A stretch of 64,000 nucleotides of DNA from the NCBI RefSeq assembly GCF_022690765.1, contig NZ_JALCZA010000013.1:1-64000 (forward strand), written 5' to 3'. A program made the translations under genes and the position numbers. This document shows, piece after piece, positions 17,355-26,975 of the stretch. The notes beneath the pieces were generated by a model. That model was given only the letters and a program-made list of their open reading frames with translations. It did not search any database and was not told the origin of the DNA. The first letter of the stretch is position 1. Every line of letters begins with the position of its first letter. The stretch comes from Anaeromyxobacter oryzisoli. Its GTDB lineage: Bacteria > Myxococcota > Myxococcia > Myxococcales > Anaeromyxobacteraceae.

Positions 17355-18566
17355 CTACTCGTTCCCGTGCTGGAAGTCGATCCGGCCGAAGAGGCCGTCC
17401 GACTCGTCGTTCGGCCCGGCGGCGAAGAAGAGCACGTCGCTCGGCCCGGCCGCGGCGTCGTTCCCGAAGCCGAGCCCCCAGAGGCCGTCGATGGTGATCC
17501 GGCCGCCCTTGCCGGTCAGGTAGGCGCCGCCGTCGCCCTGTCGCTGCTCCTCCTCGACCGCGTAGCCGACGATGTGGCCGTCGCCGAAGTTGCCGACGAG
17601 GAGCTTGCCGCTGAAGCGCCCGAAGCCGGAGGCGGGGGCCATCGCCAGCCCCCACGGCGAGTCGAGCTTCCCGCCCGACGCGATCCGCGCGAGGAGCACT
17701 CCGTCGGGGGTGAAGGCGTTCACGAAGCCGTGGTGCTTGCCGGCGACGTCGTCGTGCTTCGCCGCGTCCTGCAGGGCGTAGGTGACGTAGATCGTGCCGT
17801 CGATCGCCCGGATCCCGAACGGCGCGTAGCCGGCCGGGAGGCTCGGGTCGGCGAAGCCGCCCGTCGTGGACACCGGCGCGAAGGTGTCGTCGAACACGTC
17901 CACCTTGGCGCCGCGGAAGTCGGTGGCGTAGAGCCGCTCGCCGCTCTCCGCCGAGGCGATGGTGATGCCCTTGTAGACGGCGCCGCCGAGCGGGTTCGGC
18001 GAGGAGTTGTCCACCACCACGATCGTCGTCGTGGAGCGGGTGGCAGGCGGGACCGGCGGAGGCACGTTCGGGTTCCAGCCGCTGATCGTCCCGTCCTCGC
18101 TCGCGAAGATGAAGAAGGCCGGCCCCTCGGCGCCACCGCTCGACACGACGAACCCCGTGCCGGTGTTGGCGACGACGCCGGTGGGAGCGGCGGGCGCCCC
18201 GCCCGCGCCGGTGACGTTCACCACCAGCGGCGGGATCCCGAACTGGGCGACCCCTTCGCCGTCGTACAGGGTCGCGACGCCCGTGCCGTTGTCGGAGACC
18301 CACCACGGGCTCGTGCCGCGATGGGTGATGCCCCAGGAGTTCACCAGGTTCGGGTCGAGGTGCTCGGCGAGCCCGGCGACGTTCGACACCAGGTTGCGCT
18401 GCACGTAGAGGCCGCCGGTGGTCCCCGCCGCCTCGGAGCGGGCGGCGGCCTGCGCCGCCGCCGTGGCCTGGGTCGTGCTGCTGGCGGACGGGCGATCGGC
18501 GCCGCAGCCGGAGAGCGAGAGTGCGCCGGCGGCGAGCGCGCCCGAGAGCAGGACATGTGGCTTCAT
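17355..18566 (-). CDS. Secreted lipoprotein of TIGR03118 type (beta-propeller-like)
   Basis: A 403-residue lipoprotein (lipobox LSLSGC, Cys near residue 21) followed by a low-complexity Ala/Ser/Thr linker and a domain that resembles the TIGR03118 family. Family-like segments are LVSNVAGLAEHLDPNLVNSW near residue 60, PWWVSDNGTGVATLYDG, then ISGWNP, AVYKGITIA, PFGIRAIDGTIYVTYA and the final DVLFFAAGPNDESDGLFGRI. The regular repeats suggest a propeller. Function is unknown. The start at 18566 is the Met before the signal peptide and is preceded by GGGGGGAGGAACGC. It is transcribed alone. Confidence 0.8.
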   Translation of the reverse strand: MKPHVLLSGALAAGALSLSGCGADRPSASSTTQATAAAQAAARSEAAGTTGGLYVQRNLVSNVAGLAEHLDPNLVNSWGITHRGTSPWWVSDNGTGVATLYDGEGVAQFGIPPLVVNVTGAGGAPAAPTGVVANTGTGFVVSSGGAEGPAFFIFASEDGTISGWNPNVPPPVPPATRSTTTIVVVDNSSPNPLGGAVYKGITIASAESGERLYATDFRGAKVDVFDDTFAPVSTTGGFADPSLPAGYAPFGIRAIDGTIYVTYALQDAAKHDDVAGKHHGFVNAFTPDGVLLARIASGGKLDSPWGLAMAPASGFGRFSGKLLVGNFGDGHIVGYAVEEEQRQGDGGAYLTGKGGRITIDGLWGLGFGNDAAAGPSDVLFFAAGPNDESDGLFGRIDFQHGNE

Positions 18567-18770
18567 GCGTTCCTCCCCCCCGGAGCGTGAAAGCCCGCGG
18601 CGAGCGGGCGTCGAGCGAGAGCTCACGGGACGCCGGACAAGCTGGTGCTCCGGGGCGCGACCGCCACGGCGCTTCCGGGCGTGTCGTGGGGGCGCCTCGA
18701 CCTGGGCACGGCGGATGGCCACGCCAGGCGGCGCGCGCCGCGGAAGCTCGACGCGAGTCGGGGGCCGCCG

Positions 18771-21700
18771 TCAAGCGGCCGGGGCCGGCGCGGCGCGCGG
18801 CCCGCGCTGCCGGCGGGTGAAGCGATCGAGGGCGAGGTACACCACCGGGGTGGTGAAGAGCGTGAGGAGCTGCGAGAGGAGGAGCCCGCCCACGATGGTG
18901 ATCCCGAGCGGCTGGCGCAGCTCGGCGCCGGCGCCGTGACCGAGCGCGAGCGGGAGGCCGCCGAGGAGCGCCGCCATCGTGGTCATCATGATCGGGCGGA
19001 ACCGGAGCAGGCAAGCCTGGTGGATCGCCTCGCGGGTGGAGAGGCCCTGGGTGCGCTCCGCCTCGATCGCGAAGTCGATCATCATGATCGCGTTCTTCTT
19101 CACGATACCGATGAGGAGGATGACGCCGATGAGGGCGATGACGCTGAAGTCGCTCTTGAAGAGCATGAGCGCGAGCAGCGCGCCGACCCCGGCGGAGGGC
19201 AGGGTGGAGAGGATCGTGAGGGGGTGGACGAGGCTCTCGTAGAGCACCCCGAGCACGATGTAGACCGCGACGAGCGCGGCGAGGACGAGGAGCGGCTCGC
19301 TCGCGAGCGAGTCGATGAACGCCTGCGCGGTGCCCTGGAACGCGGCGTGGACGCCCGCCGGGAGGCCGATCTGCTGCTGCGCCCGGCGCACCGCCTCGAG
19401 CGCCTGCCCGAGCGACACGCCGGGCGCGAGGTTGAAGGAGAGGGTGATCGCGGGGAACTGCCCCTGGTGGTTCACCGACAGCGACGTGGCCGACGGCCCC
19501 CAGTGCGCGATCGCGGAGAGCGGGACCTGCCCGCCGGTCGGCGTCGAGACGAAGATCTGGCGCAGCCCGTCCGGCGAGCGCTGGAACTCCGGCTTCACCT
19601 CCAGGACGACGCGGTACTGGTTCATCGGCCCGTACAGGGTCGCGACCTGCCGCTGCCCGAACGCGTCGTAGAGCGCCTGGTCCACCGCCTGCGGGGTGAT
19701 CCCGAGGCGCGCGGCGGTGTCGCGATCGATCTCGATGGAGAGCTGCAAGGCCGCGGACTGCTGATCGGTGGCGACGTCGCGGAGCTCCGGGAGCCCCCGG
19801 AGCTTCTCGAGGAGGCGCGGCGCCCACTCCTTCAGCTCGTCCAGGTTCGCGTCCTGGAGCGTGTACTGGTACTGGGTGCGCGAGGAGCGGCCGCCCACCC
19901 GCACGTCCTGGACCGACTGGAGGTAGAGCGCGATCCCCGGCACCTGGGCCAGCTTCGGGCGCAGCTCGCCGATGACCTGATCCGCGGTCTGCGTGCGCGC
20001 CGACGTGGGCTTGAGCGCGATGTACACGTTGCCCGTGTTGAGCGTGCCGCCGCCGATGAAGGACACCATGTGATCCACCGCGGGGTGGGCCATCACCACC
20101 TGGTTCACCCGCTCCTGCCGCTCCCGCATCGCCGGGAAGGAGACGTCCTGCGGCGCGTCCGAGATGCCGGCGAGCTGCCCCGTGTCCTGCTGCGGGAAGA
20201 GCCCCTTCGGCACGACGACGTACAGGTAGACGGTGAGCGCGGCGGTGCCGGCCGTCACCGCGAGCATGAGCGGGGCGTGGTCGAGGACCCAGCGGAGGCC
20301 GCGATCGTACGCACGGAGCATCCCGGCGAAGATCCGCTCCGACGCGCGGTACGCGCGCCCGTGCTCCACGTCGCGCGCGGGCCGGAGCAGGCGAGACGCC
20401 ATCATCGGGGTGAGGGTGAGGGAGATGATCGCCGAGAGGGCGATCGCGAGGCTCAGGGTGACCGCGAACTCGCGGAAGAGGCGGCCCACGATCCCGCCCA
20501 TGAGCAGGAGCGGGATGAACACGGCGAGGAGCGACGCCGTGATCGAGACGATGGTGAACCCGATCTGGCGCGCGCCCTTCAACGCCGCGGCCATGGGCGG
20601 CTCGCCCGCCTCGATGTAGCGCGTGACGTTCTCGGTGACCACGATGGCGTCGTCCACCACGAAGCCGGTGGAGATCGTGAGCGCCATGAGCGACAGGTTG
20701 TCGAGGCTGTAGCCGAACAGGTACATCCCGCCGAACGTCCCCACGATCGCGAGCGGCACGGCGACGCTGGGGATGAGCGTGGCGCGGGCGCTGCGCAGGA
20801 ACGCGAAGACGACGAGCACCACCAGGAGCACGCTGATCCCGAGCGTCCGCTGGACCTCGTCCACCGAGGCGCGGATGGTCCGACTCCGGTCCATCGCCAC
20901 CCGGACGTCGATCGCCGGCGAGATCGCCCGGGTGAGCTCGGGCAGCAGCGCCTCCACCCGCCCGATCACGTCGATGATGTTCGCGCCCGGCTGCCGGCGG
21001 ATGAGCATCACCACGCCGCGCCGGCCGTCGATCCAGCCCGCGACCCGCTCGTTCTCCACGCCGTCGCGGACCGTCGCCACGTCGCCGAGCCGCACCGGCG
21101 CGCCGTCCCGGTACGCGAGCACCAGGGGCCGGAACGTCTCGGCGCGCCCGAGCTGGTCGTTCGCGGCGATCACCTGGGTGCGCTCGGCCCCCACGAGCGC
21201 GCCCTTCGGCTGATCGAGGGTGCCGCGGGCGAGCACGCTCCGGACGTCCTCCATCCCGAGCCCGGTCCCAGCGAGCGCGACCGGGTCCACCTGCACGCGG
21301 ACCGCGGGCTGCTGGCCGCCGCCCACGAACACCTGCCCGACGCCGGGCACCTGGGCGATCTTCTGGGCGAGGATCGTGTTGGCGGTGTCGTAGACCTGGG
21401 AGAGCGGCAGGGAGTCCGAGGTGACCGACAGGATGAGGATCGGCGCGTCCGCCGGGTTCACCTTCCGGTAGGAGGGGCGCGTGGGGAGGTTCGGGGGGAG
21501 GTCGCCCGCCGCGGCGTTGATCGCCGCCTGCACGTCGCGCGCGGCCGCGTCCACGTCGCGGTCGAGGGCGAACTGGAGGGTGAGGCTCGTCGAGCCGAGC
21601 GAGCTCACCGAGGTGATCTCGGAGAGGCCGGCGATCCGGCCGAAGCGCCGCTCGAGCGGCGTCGCCACCGCCGAGGCCATCGTCTCCGGGCTCGCGCCCG

Positions 21701-21854
21701 GCAGGCCGGCGCTCACGTTGATGGTCGGGAAGTCCACCCGGGGGAGCGGCGCGACCGGGAGCTGCGTGTAGGCGGCCGCCCCGCCGAGCAGGATCGCGGC
21801 GGCGAGGAGGGTGGTGGCGACCGGGCGCCGGATGAACGGCTCGGAGAGGGTCAT
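18771..21854 (-). CDS. mdtC: RND efflux pump inner-membrane subunit, MdtC-like
   Basis: A 1027-residue hydrophobe/amphiphile-efflux (HAE1) RND transporter. It begins MTLSEPFIRRPVATTLL and has the twelve-helix, two-periplasmic-loop architecture. The proton-relay acidic pair lies in the TM4 segment ISTGFVVDDAIVVTENVTRY, and the TM10 Lys in GIVKKNAIMMIDFA. In E. coli MdtB and MdtC assemble as a B2C heterotrimer with the MdtA adaptor; the tandem arrangement here suggests the same. The ATG overlaps the stop of the upstream RND gene (ATGA). It is the last gene of the marR-mdtABC-like operon. The assignment of B versus C is by position. Confidence 0.88.
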   Translation of the reverse strand: MTLSEPFIRRPVATTLLAAAILLGGAAAYTQLPVAPLPRVDFPTINVSAGLPGASPETMASAVATPLERRFGRIAGLSEITSVSSLGSTSLTLQFALDRDVDAAARDVQAAINAAAGDLPPNLPTRPSYRKVNPADAPILILSVTSDSLPLSQVYDTANTILAQKIAQVPGVGQVFVGGGQQPAVRVQVDPVALAGTGLGMEDVRSVLARGTLDQPKGALVGAERTQVIAANDQLGRAETFRPLVLAYRDGAPVRLGDVATVRDGVENERVAGWIDGRRGVVMLIRRQPGANIIDVIGRVEALLPELTRAISPAIDVRVAMDRSRTIRASVDEVQRTLGISVLLVVLVVFAFLRSARATLIPSVAVPLAIVGTFGGMYLFGYSLDNLSLMALTISTGFVVDDAIVVTENVTRYIEAGEPPMAAALKGARQIGFTIVSITASLLAVFIPLLLMGGIVGRLFREFAVTLSLAIALSAIISLTLTPMMASRLLRPARDVEHGRAYRASERIFAGMLRAYDRGLRWVLDHAPLMLAVTAGTAALTVYLYVVVPKGLFPQQDTGQLAGISDAPQDVSFPAMRERQERVNQVVMAHPAVDHMVSFIGGGTLNTGNVYIALKPTSARTQTADQVIGELRPKLAQVPGIALYLQSVQDVRVGGRSSRTQYQYTLQDANLDELKEWAPRLLEKLRGLPELRDVATDQQSAALQLSIEIDRDTAARLGITPQAVDQALYDAFGQRQVATLYGPMNQYRVVLEVKPEFQRSPDGLRQIFVSTPTGGQVPLSAIAHWGPSATSLSVNHQGQFPAITLSFNLAPGVSLGQALEAVRRAQQQIGLPAGVHAAFQGTAQAFIDSLASEPLLVLAALVAVYIVLGVLYESLVHPLTILSTLPSAGVGALLALMLFKSDFSVIALIGVILLIGIVKKNAIMMIDFAIEAERTQGLSTREAIHQACLLRFRPIMMTTMAALLGGLPLALGHGAGAELRQPLGITIVGGLLLSQLLTLFTTPVVYLALDRFTRRQRGPRAAPAPAA

Positions 21855-24800
21855 CGCCCGCTCGCGGCAGCCCGCGGGGGCGCGCCGGCCTCGCGCGGAG
21901 GCTCGCGCCGCCGGCGCCGCAGGAGGCGGCCGAGGCGCTCCATGTAGAGGTAGACGACGGGCGTCGTGTACAGGGTGAGGAGCTGGGACACGAGCAGCCC
22001 GCCCACGATGCTGATCCCGAGCGGACGCCGCAGCTCCGAGCCCGTCCCGGAGCCGAGGGCGAGCGGGAGGCCGCCGAGGAGCGCGGCCATCGTCGTCATC
22101 ATGATGGGCCGGTAGCGGAGCAGGCAAGCCTGGAAGATCGCGTCGCGCGGCGCGAGCCCCTGCTCGCGCTCCGCCTCGAGGGCGAAGTCGATCATCATGA
22201 TCGCGTTCTTCTTCACGATCCCGATGAGCAGGATGATCCCGATGAGCGCGATGATCGTGAACTCGGTCCGGGTGAGGAGGAGCGCGAGCAGCGCGCCGAC
22301 GCCCGCCGAGGGGAGCGTGGAGAGGATCGTCACGGGGTGGATGTAGCTCTCGTAGAGCACGCCCAGGACGATGTAGACGGTGACGAGCGCGGCCAGGATG
22401 AGGAGCGGCTCGCTCGCGAGCGACTCCTGGAACGCCTGCGCCGCTCCGGAGAACCCGGCCCGCATCCCGGCCGGGAGCGCGAGCTCCGCCTCCGCGCGGC
22501 GGATGGCGCCGACCGCCTCGCCGAGCGAGGCGCCGGGGGCGGTGTCGAAGGAGATCGTCACCGACGGGAACTGGCCCTCGTGGCTGATCGCCAGCGGGGC
22601 GGTCCGGGTCTCGAACCGGGTGAAGGCGGAGAGCGGGACGAGGTCGCCCGTCTGCGACCGCACGTAGAGGTGCGCGAGCGCGTCGGGGCTCTGCTGGAAC
22701 TCCGGCTTCACCTCCAGCACGACGCGGTACTGGTTGAGCTGGGTGAAGATGGTCGAGACCTGGCGCTGCCCGAAGGCGTCGTAGAGCACGTCGTCGATGG
22801 CCTGGGCCTGGATCCCGAGCCGCGCGGCGGTGTCGCGGTCGATGGTGAGCGCGAGCTGGAGCCCGCCGGCCTGCTGGTCGCTCGCGACGTCGCGGAGCTC
22901 GGGGAGGCCCTCGAGCTTCGCGACCACCCGCGGCGCCCAGGCGGAGAGCTCCTGGAGGTCCGGATCCTCGAGCGTGTACTGGTACTGCGTGCGGCTCACA
23001 CGGGCGTCGATCTGGAGGTCCTGGACCGGCTGCAGGTACAGGGAGATCCCGGGCACTGCCGCGGCGCGCTCCTTCAGGCGGGCGACGATCTCGGCGGCGC
23101 TCGCGTCGCGGGCGTTGCGGGGCTTGAGCGCGATGGAGAGCCGGCCGGTGGTGGGGGTGGCGTTGGTCCCGTCCGCCCCGATGAAGGAGGCGACCGTGAC
23201 GACGTCGGGGTCGCCCATGACCGCCTCGGCGAGCGCCTGCTGCCGCGCCATGACGCTCGGGAACGACGCGTCCGCGGGGGCCTCCGTCACGCCCACGACG
23301 AGGCCCGTGTCCTGCACCGGGAAGAAGCCCTTCGGCACGACGACCGCCAGCGCCACCGTCAGCGCCAGCGTGGCGAGGGTGATCGCGAGCGTCAGCGGCT
23401 GGTGGTCGAAGACCCAGCGCAGCGTCCGCTCGTAGAGCGCCACCGTGCGGTCGAAGCCGCGCTCGAACGCGCGCGTGACCGGGCCGGGCCGGGGGGGCTT
23501 CCCGAGGAGGAACGCGCACATCATCGCGGTGAGCGTGAGCGACAGGAGGGCGGACACGCCGATCGCGATCGCGAGCGTCACGGCGAACTCGCGGAAGAGC
23601 CGCCCGATGATCCCGCCCATGAAGAGGAGCGGGATGAGCACCGCGACGAGCGAGACGGTGAGGGAGACGATCGTGAACCCGATCTGCTTCGACCCCTTCA
23701 GCGCCGCCTGGAGCGGCGACTCGCCCTGCTCCACGTAGCGGGCGATGTTCTCGATCATGACGATGGCGTCGTCCACCACGAACCCGGTGGAGATGGTGAG
23801 CGCCATGAGCGAGAGGTTGTTGAGGCTGTAGCCGAACAGGTACATCACCCCGAACGTGCCGACGAGCGAGAGCGGCACCGCGACGCCGGGGATGATCGTC
23901 GCGCGCAGGCTGCGCAGGAAGACGTAGATCACCGCCACGACCAGGACGACGGAGAGGACGAGGGTGAACTGCACGTCGTCCACCGAGGCGCGGACCGTCT
24001 CGGTGCGGTCGCTCAGGACCTTCACCTCGAGCCCCTGCGGGAGCGCCGAGGAGAGCTTGGGGATGAGCGCCTTCACGCGCTCCGCCACCTCGATGACGTT
24101 CGCGCCGGGCTGGCGCTGGACGTTCAGGATGATCGCGCGGTCCCGGCCCGCCCAGCCGGCGAGCTGCGCGTTCTCGACGCCGTCGATCGCGGTGGCGACG
24201 TCGGCGAGGCGCACGGGGGCGCCGTTGCGGTACGCGAGCACGAGCGATCGGAAGCTCTCCGCCCGGTAGAGCTGGTCGTTCGTCGCGAGCGTGTAGTCCT
24301 GCCGCGGGCCGTCGAGGTTGCCCTTCGGCTGGTTCACGTTCGCCGCGACGAGCACCTGGCGCACGTCGTCGAGGGTGAGGCCGGCCCCGGCGAGGGCGGC
24401 GGGGTCCACCTGGACGCGCACGGCCGGCTTCTGCCCGCCGTTGATGGTGACGAGCCCCACCCCCGACACCTGGGAGATCTTCTGGGCGAGGATCGAGTCG
24501 GCGAAGTCGTCCACCTGGTCGAGCGGGAGCGTCTTCGAGCTCACCGCGAAGGTGAGGATGGGCGTGTCGGCCGGGTTGCTCTTCGCGTAGGTCGGCGGGG
24601 CGGGCAGGGTGCGGGGGAGGAGGTTCGAGGCGGCGTTGATGGCCGCCTGGACGTCCTGCTCCGCGGCGTCGATGTCGCGGTCGAGCGTGAACTGGAGCGT
24701 GATCTGCGAGGTGCCGAAGCTCGACACCGAGGTCATCTGCGCGAGCGACGGCATCTGCCCGAACTGCCGCTCGAGGGGCGTGGTGACGGCGGACGCCATC

Positions 24801-24973
24801 GTCTCGGCGCTCGCGCCGGGGAGCGCCGTCGAGACCACGATCGTCGGGTAGTCCACCTGCGGGAGCGCCGAGACCGGGAGCTGCCGGTACCCGGCCACGC
24901 CGGCGAGGAGGAGCCCGACCGTGAGGAGCGCGGTGCCGACCGGCCGGCGGATGAACGGCTCCGAGATGCTCAT
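21851..24973 (-). CDS. mdtB: RND efflux pump inner-membrane subunit, MdtB-like
   Basis: A 1040-residue HAE1 RND transporter, close in sequence to its downstream neighbour and presumably its partner in a heterotrimer. Shared landmarks are MSISEPFIRRPVGTALL at the start, ISTGFVVDDAIVMIENIARY in TM4 with the two proton-relay aspartates, and GIVKKNAIMMIDFALEAE in TM10. The C-terminus is basic and Pro-rich. It overlaps the adaptor gene's stop (ATGA, 24970-24973) and the next RND gene's start by 4 bases each, so all three are translationally coupled. Expected substrates are bile-salt-like or hydrophobic compounds and antibiotics, by family only. Confidence 0.88.
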   Translation of the reverse strand: MSISEPFIRRPVGTALLTVGLLLAGVAGYRQLPVSALPQVDYPTIVVSTALPGASAETMASAVTTPLERQFGQMPSLAQMTSVSSFGTSQITLQFTLDRDIDAAEQDVQAAINAASNLLPRTLPAPPTYAKSNPADTPILTFAVSSKTLPLDQVDDFADSILAQKISQVSGVGLVTINGGQKPAVRVQVDPAALAGAGLTLDDVRQVLVAANVNQPKGNLDGPRQDYTLATNDQLYRAESFRSLVLAYRNGAPVRLADVATAIDGVENAQLAGWAGRDRAIILNVQRQPGANVIEVAERVKALIPKLSSALPQGLEVKVLSDRTETVRASVDDVQFTLVLSVVLVVAVIYVFLRSLRATIIPGVAVPLSLVGTFGVMYLFGYSLNNLSLMALTISTGFVVDDAIVMIENIARYVEQGESPLQAALKGSKQIGFTIVSLTVSLVAVLIPLLFMGGIIGRLFREFAVTLAIAIGVSALLSLTLTAMMCAFLLGKPPRPGPVTRAFERGFDRTVALYERTLRWVFDHQPLTLAITLATLALTVALAVVVPKGFFPVQDTGLVVGVTEAPADASFPSVMARQQALAEAVMGDPDVVTVASFIGADGTNATPTTGRLSIALKPRNARDASAAEIVARLKERAAAVPGISLYLQPVQDLQIDARVSRTQYQYTLEDPDLQELSAWAPRVVAKLEGLPELRDVASDQQAGGLQLALTIDRDTAARLGIQAQAIDDVLYDAFGQRQVSTIFTQLNQYRVVLEVKPEFQQSPDALAHLYVRSQTGDLVPLSAFTRFETRTAPLAISHEGQFPSVTISFDTAPGASLGEAVGAIRRAEAELALPAGMRAGFSGAAQAFQESLASEPLLILAALVTVYIVLGVLYESYIHPVTILSTLPSAGVGALLALLLTRTEFTIIALIGIILLIGIVKKNAIMMIDFALEAEREQGLAPRDAIFQACLLRYRPIMMTTMAALLGGLPLALGSGTGSELRRPLGISIVGGLLVSQLLTLYTTPVVYLYMERLGRLLRRRRREPPREAGAPPRAAASGR

Positions 24974-26178
24974 CGCGCCCCGTCCGCCGCCCCGCGCCCG
25001 CCGCCGTCACGCGCGACCGGGGCGCCCGCCTTCTGCTGGGCCGCCCCGCGGACGACGACCCGCGCGCCGGGCCGGAGCTGGTTCTGCCCCTCCACCACCA
25101 CCCGCTCCCCCTCCTCCACCCCCTTCGCGACGACGGCGAGATCGCCCTGCGTCGCCTCGAGCACGACCGGCCGGAGGGCGACGGTGTCGTCGCGGCCGAC
25201 CACGTACACGTAGGGGCCGCTCGGCCCGCGCTGCACCGCGAGCGTCGGCACGACGAGCGCGCCCTTGCGCGTGCGGAGGTGCAGGCGCGCGTTCACGAAC
25301 TGGTTCGGCCAGAGCACGCGGCGGGGGTTGGGCAGGAGCGCCTTGAGCCGGATGGTGGCGGTGGCCTGGTTGATCTGGTTGTCGATGAGGGCGAGCTCGC
25401 CGGTGCCGAGCAGCGTGGAGCCGTCCCGGCTGTACGCGTCCAGCGCGAGCCGGCCGCCGGCGAGGGCCTCGGCGACCGGACCGAGCTCGTCCTGCGGGAG
25501 CGTGAACAGGACCGCGATCGGATCGAGCTGGGTCACGACGACGATGCCGTTCTGGTCGGTCTGGCGCACCACGTTGCCGGGGTCCACGACGCGGATGCCG
25601 GTCACGCCGTCGATCGGCGAGGTGATCCGCGAGTACTCGACGTTGAGGCGGGCGGTCTCGATCGCCGCCTGGTCCATCCGCACGGCGCCCTCGAGCTGCC
25701 CCTGGGCCGCGAGGTCCGTGTCGAGCTGCTGCTGGGCGATGAGGCTCTGGGCCACGAGCTGCCGGTCGCGTTCGACGTTGAGCCGGGCGTTCTGGAGCTG
25801 GGCCCGGTCGCGGGCGAGCGCGCCCTCGGCCTGGTGGAGCTGGGCCTGGAACGCCCGCGGATCGATCTGCGCGAGGACGTCGCCCCGGCGCACCGCCTGG
25901 CCCTCCCGGAACAGGACGGCCTCGAGCCGCCCGTCCACCTGCGGCCGCACTGTGACCGTCTTGTTGGCGACGACCGTCCCCAGCCCCTCGAGGAAGATCG
26001 GCACGTCGCGCCGCGCGGCGGTGGCCACCGCGACCGGGATCGCGCGCGCGGGCTGCCGCGCGCCCGCCGCCGACCCGGCGCCCGCCGGCCGCACCTCGCT
26101 GCGCCGGTGGACGCCCCAGAGCACGCCCGCGATCGCCAGGGCGCCCACCGCGGCCATCACCCACCGCCTCCGCGTCAT
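24970..26178 (-). CDS. mdtA: RND efflux periplasmic adaptor, MdtA-like
   Basis: A 402-residue membrane-fusion protein that bridges the MdtBC-like pump to an outer-membrane channel. One N-terminal membrane anchor (WVMAAVGALAIAGVLWGV) is followed by the half-lipoyl segment VANKTVTVRPQVDGRLEAVL, an alpha-hairpin rich in Gln and Ala (residues about 120-200), the second lipoyl half SRITSPIDGVTGIRVVDPGN, and the beta-barrel and membrane-proximal domains. The arrangement is typical of MdtA. Its start overlaps the marR stop (ATGA). No outer-membrane factor gene is in this operon; the TolC-like gene transcribed the other way at 27.1 kb could serve. Confidence 0.88.
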   Translation of the reverse strand: MTRRRWVMAAVGALAIAGVLWGVHRRSEVRPAGAGSAAGARQPARAIPVAVATAARRDVPIFLEGLGTVVANKTVTVRPQVDGRLEAVLFREGQAVRRGDVLAQIDPRAFQAQLHQAEGALARDRAQLQNARLNVERDRQLVAQSLIAQQQLDTDLAAQGQLEGAVRMDQAAIETARLNVEYSRITSPIDGVTGIRVVDPGNVVRQTDQNGIVVVTQLDPIAVLFTLPQDELGPVAEALAGGRLALDAYSRDGSTLLGTGELALIDNQINQATATIRLKALLPNPRRVLWPNQFVNARLHLRTRKGALVVPTLAVQRGPSGPYVYVVGRDDTVALRPVVLEATQGDLAVVAKGVEEGERVVVEGQNQLRPGARVVVRGAAQQKAGAPVARDGGGRGAADGAR

Positions 26179-26795
26179 CGTCCCGTCCTCTCGCCGCGGC
26201 GCGCGATCGCCGCGTGCCCGTTCCGGCGCCGCACCTCGGTCTGCCTCGCCGCCGCACCGCCGCCGCGCGCCGCCACGAACCGCAGCGCTCCGCGGCGCTC
26301 CCTCGCGCCCGCGCGCCGCGCCGGCGCGGCGGTCGTGAGGCCACCCGTGGAGCCCGGGCTCCCCGCTTCGCGCGCGAGGCGATCCTCGACGTTCGCGATC
26401 ACGCGCCGCAGCCCGCGGCGCAGCCGGTCCACGTCCGGCGCGGACATGCCCTCGGTCGCGGCGTCGCGGATCTCCCGCGCGCTCGGCGCGAGCCCGGCGG
26501 CGAGCTGCGCGCCGTCCGCGGTGAGGGCGAGCAGCGTGCGGCGGCGGTCGCGCGGATCCGCCTCCGTCCGCACCAGCCCCTGCCCGGAGAGCGCCGTCAC
26601 GAGCCGCGACACGGTGGGCGCGTCGTGATGGAGCCAGGCGCACAGCTCCGCCTGGGACGCGCCGGGATGCTCCGCGACCGCGACGAGGAACCAGAACTGT
26701 GGCATCGAGAGCTGGTGCTGCGCCGCGCGCGCCACGGCGAGCTTCTCGAGCCGGCGCCGCGCGATCGCGATGAGCAGCCCGACGTGCTCCTCCAT
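26175..26795 (-). CDS. MarR-family transcriptional regulator
   Basis: A 206-residue repressor-type protein. A dimerisation helix is followed by the winged helix: MPQFWFLVAVAEHPGASQ, recognition helix DAPTVSRLVTALSGQGLV, and the wing RTEADPRDRRRTLLALT, all characteristic of MarR. The last 60 residues after ANVEDRLAREA are low-complexity, Arg/Ala/Gly-rich and not part of the family. The start at 26795 follows GAGGAGG. The stop overlaps the adaptor start, so it heads the efflux operon and probably represses it in the absence of a pump substrate. A candidate operator lies about 60 bases upstream. Confidence 0.88.
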   Translation of the reverse strand: MEEHVGLLIAIARRRLEKLAVARAAQHQLSMPQFWFLVAVAEHPGASQAELCAWLHHDAPTVSRLVTALSGQGLVRTEADPRDRRRTLLALTADGAQLAAGLAPSAREIRDAATEGMSAPDVDRLRRGLRRVIANVEDRLAREAGSPGSTGGLTTAAPARRAGARERRGALRFVAARGGGAAARQTEVRRRNGHAAIARRGERTGR

Positions 26796-26847
26796 CGAGG
26801 ACCTCCTCGCCCCCCGGTGGGGGCGCGCGGATCTTGTGCGGGCAACC

Positions 26848-26865
26848 ATTGAGAGCGCAAGCAAT
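26848..26865. promoter_or_regulatory. Candidate MarR operator
   Basis: An imperfect inverted repeat with ATTG and CAAT at its ends (12 of 18 positions symmetrical; on the minus strand ATTGCTTGCGCTCTCAAT). The ATTGC...CAAT form resembles sites bound by MarR proteins. It lies 53 bases upstream of the marR start, where autorepression would act. The match is modest. Confidence 0.35.
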
Positions 26866-26953
26866 TCCGACGGCGGGCAGGCCCGCGCCCCGCATCGGCC
26901 GTCCCGGGCGGCGGACGCCGGGCCCGGCCGACCCGGGGGCCGGCGTGGGGGGG

Positions 26954-26975
26954 AAGGTCCTTTCGAAAGGATCTT
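26954..26975. promoter_or_regulatory. 22-bp palindrome, probable activator or repressor site
   Basis: A near-perfect inverted repeat: left arm AAGGTCCTTTC, right arm GAAAGGATCTT, one mismatched pair, with a perfect 14-bp core (TCCTTTCGAAAGGA). It lies about 100 bases upstream of the putative sigma-54 promoter for the metal-type efflux cluster, a typical distance for a site bound by a sigma-54 enhancer-binding protein. Function is inferred from position and symmetry only. Confidence 0.55.

Noticed and set aside
18645-21947. An 1100-codon open frame on the plus strand opposite the MdtC-like gene
   Set aside because: Antisense mirror of a well-supported RND pump; the product is rich in Arg/His/Glu without motifs.
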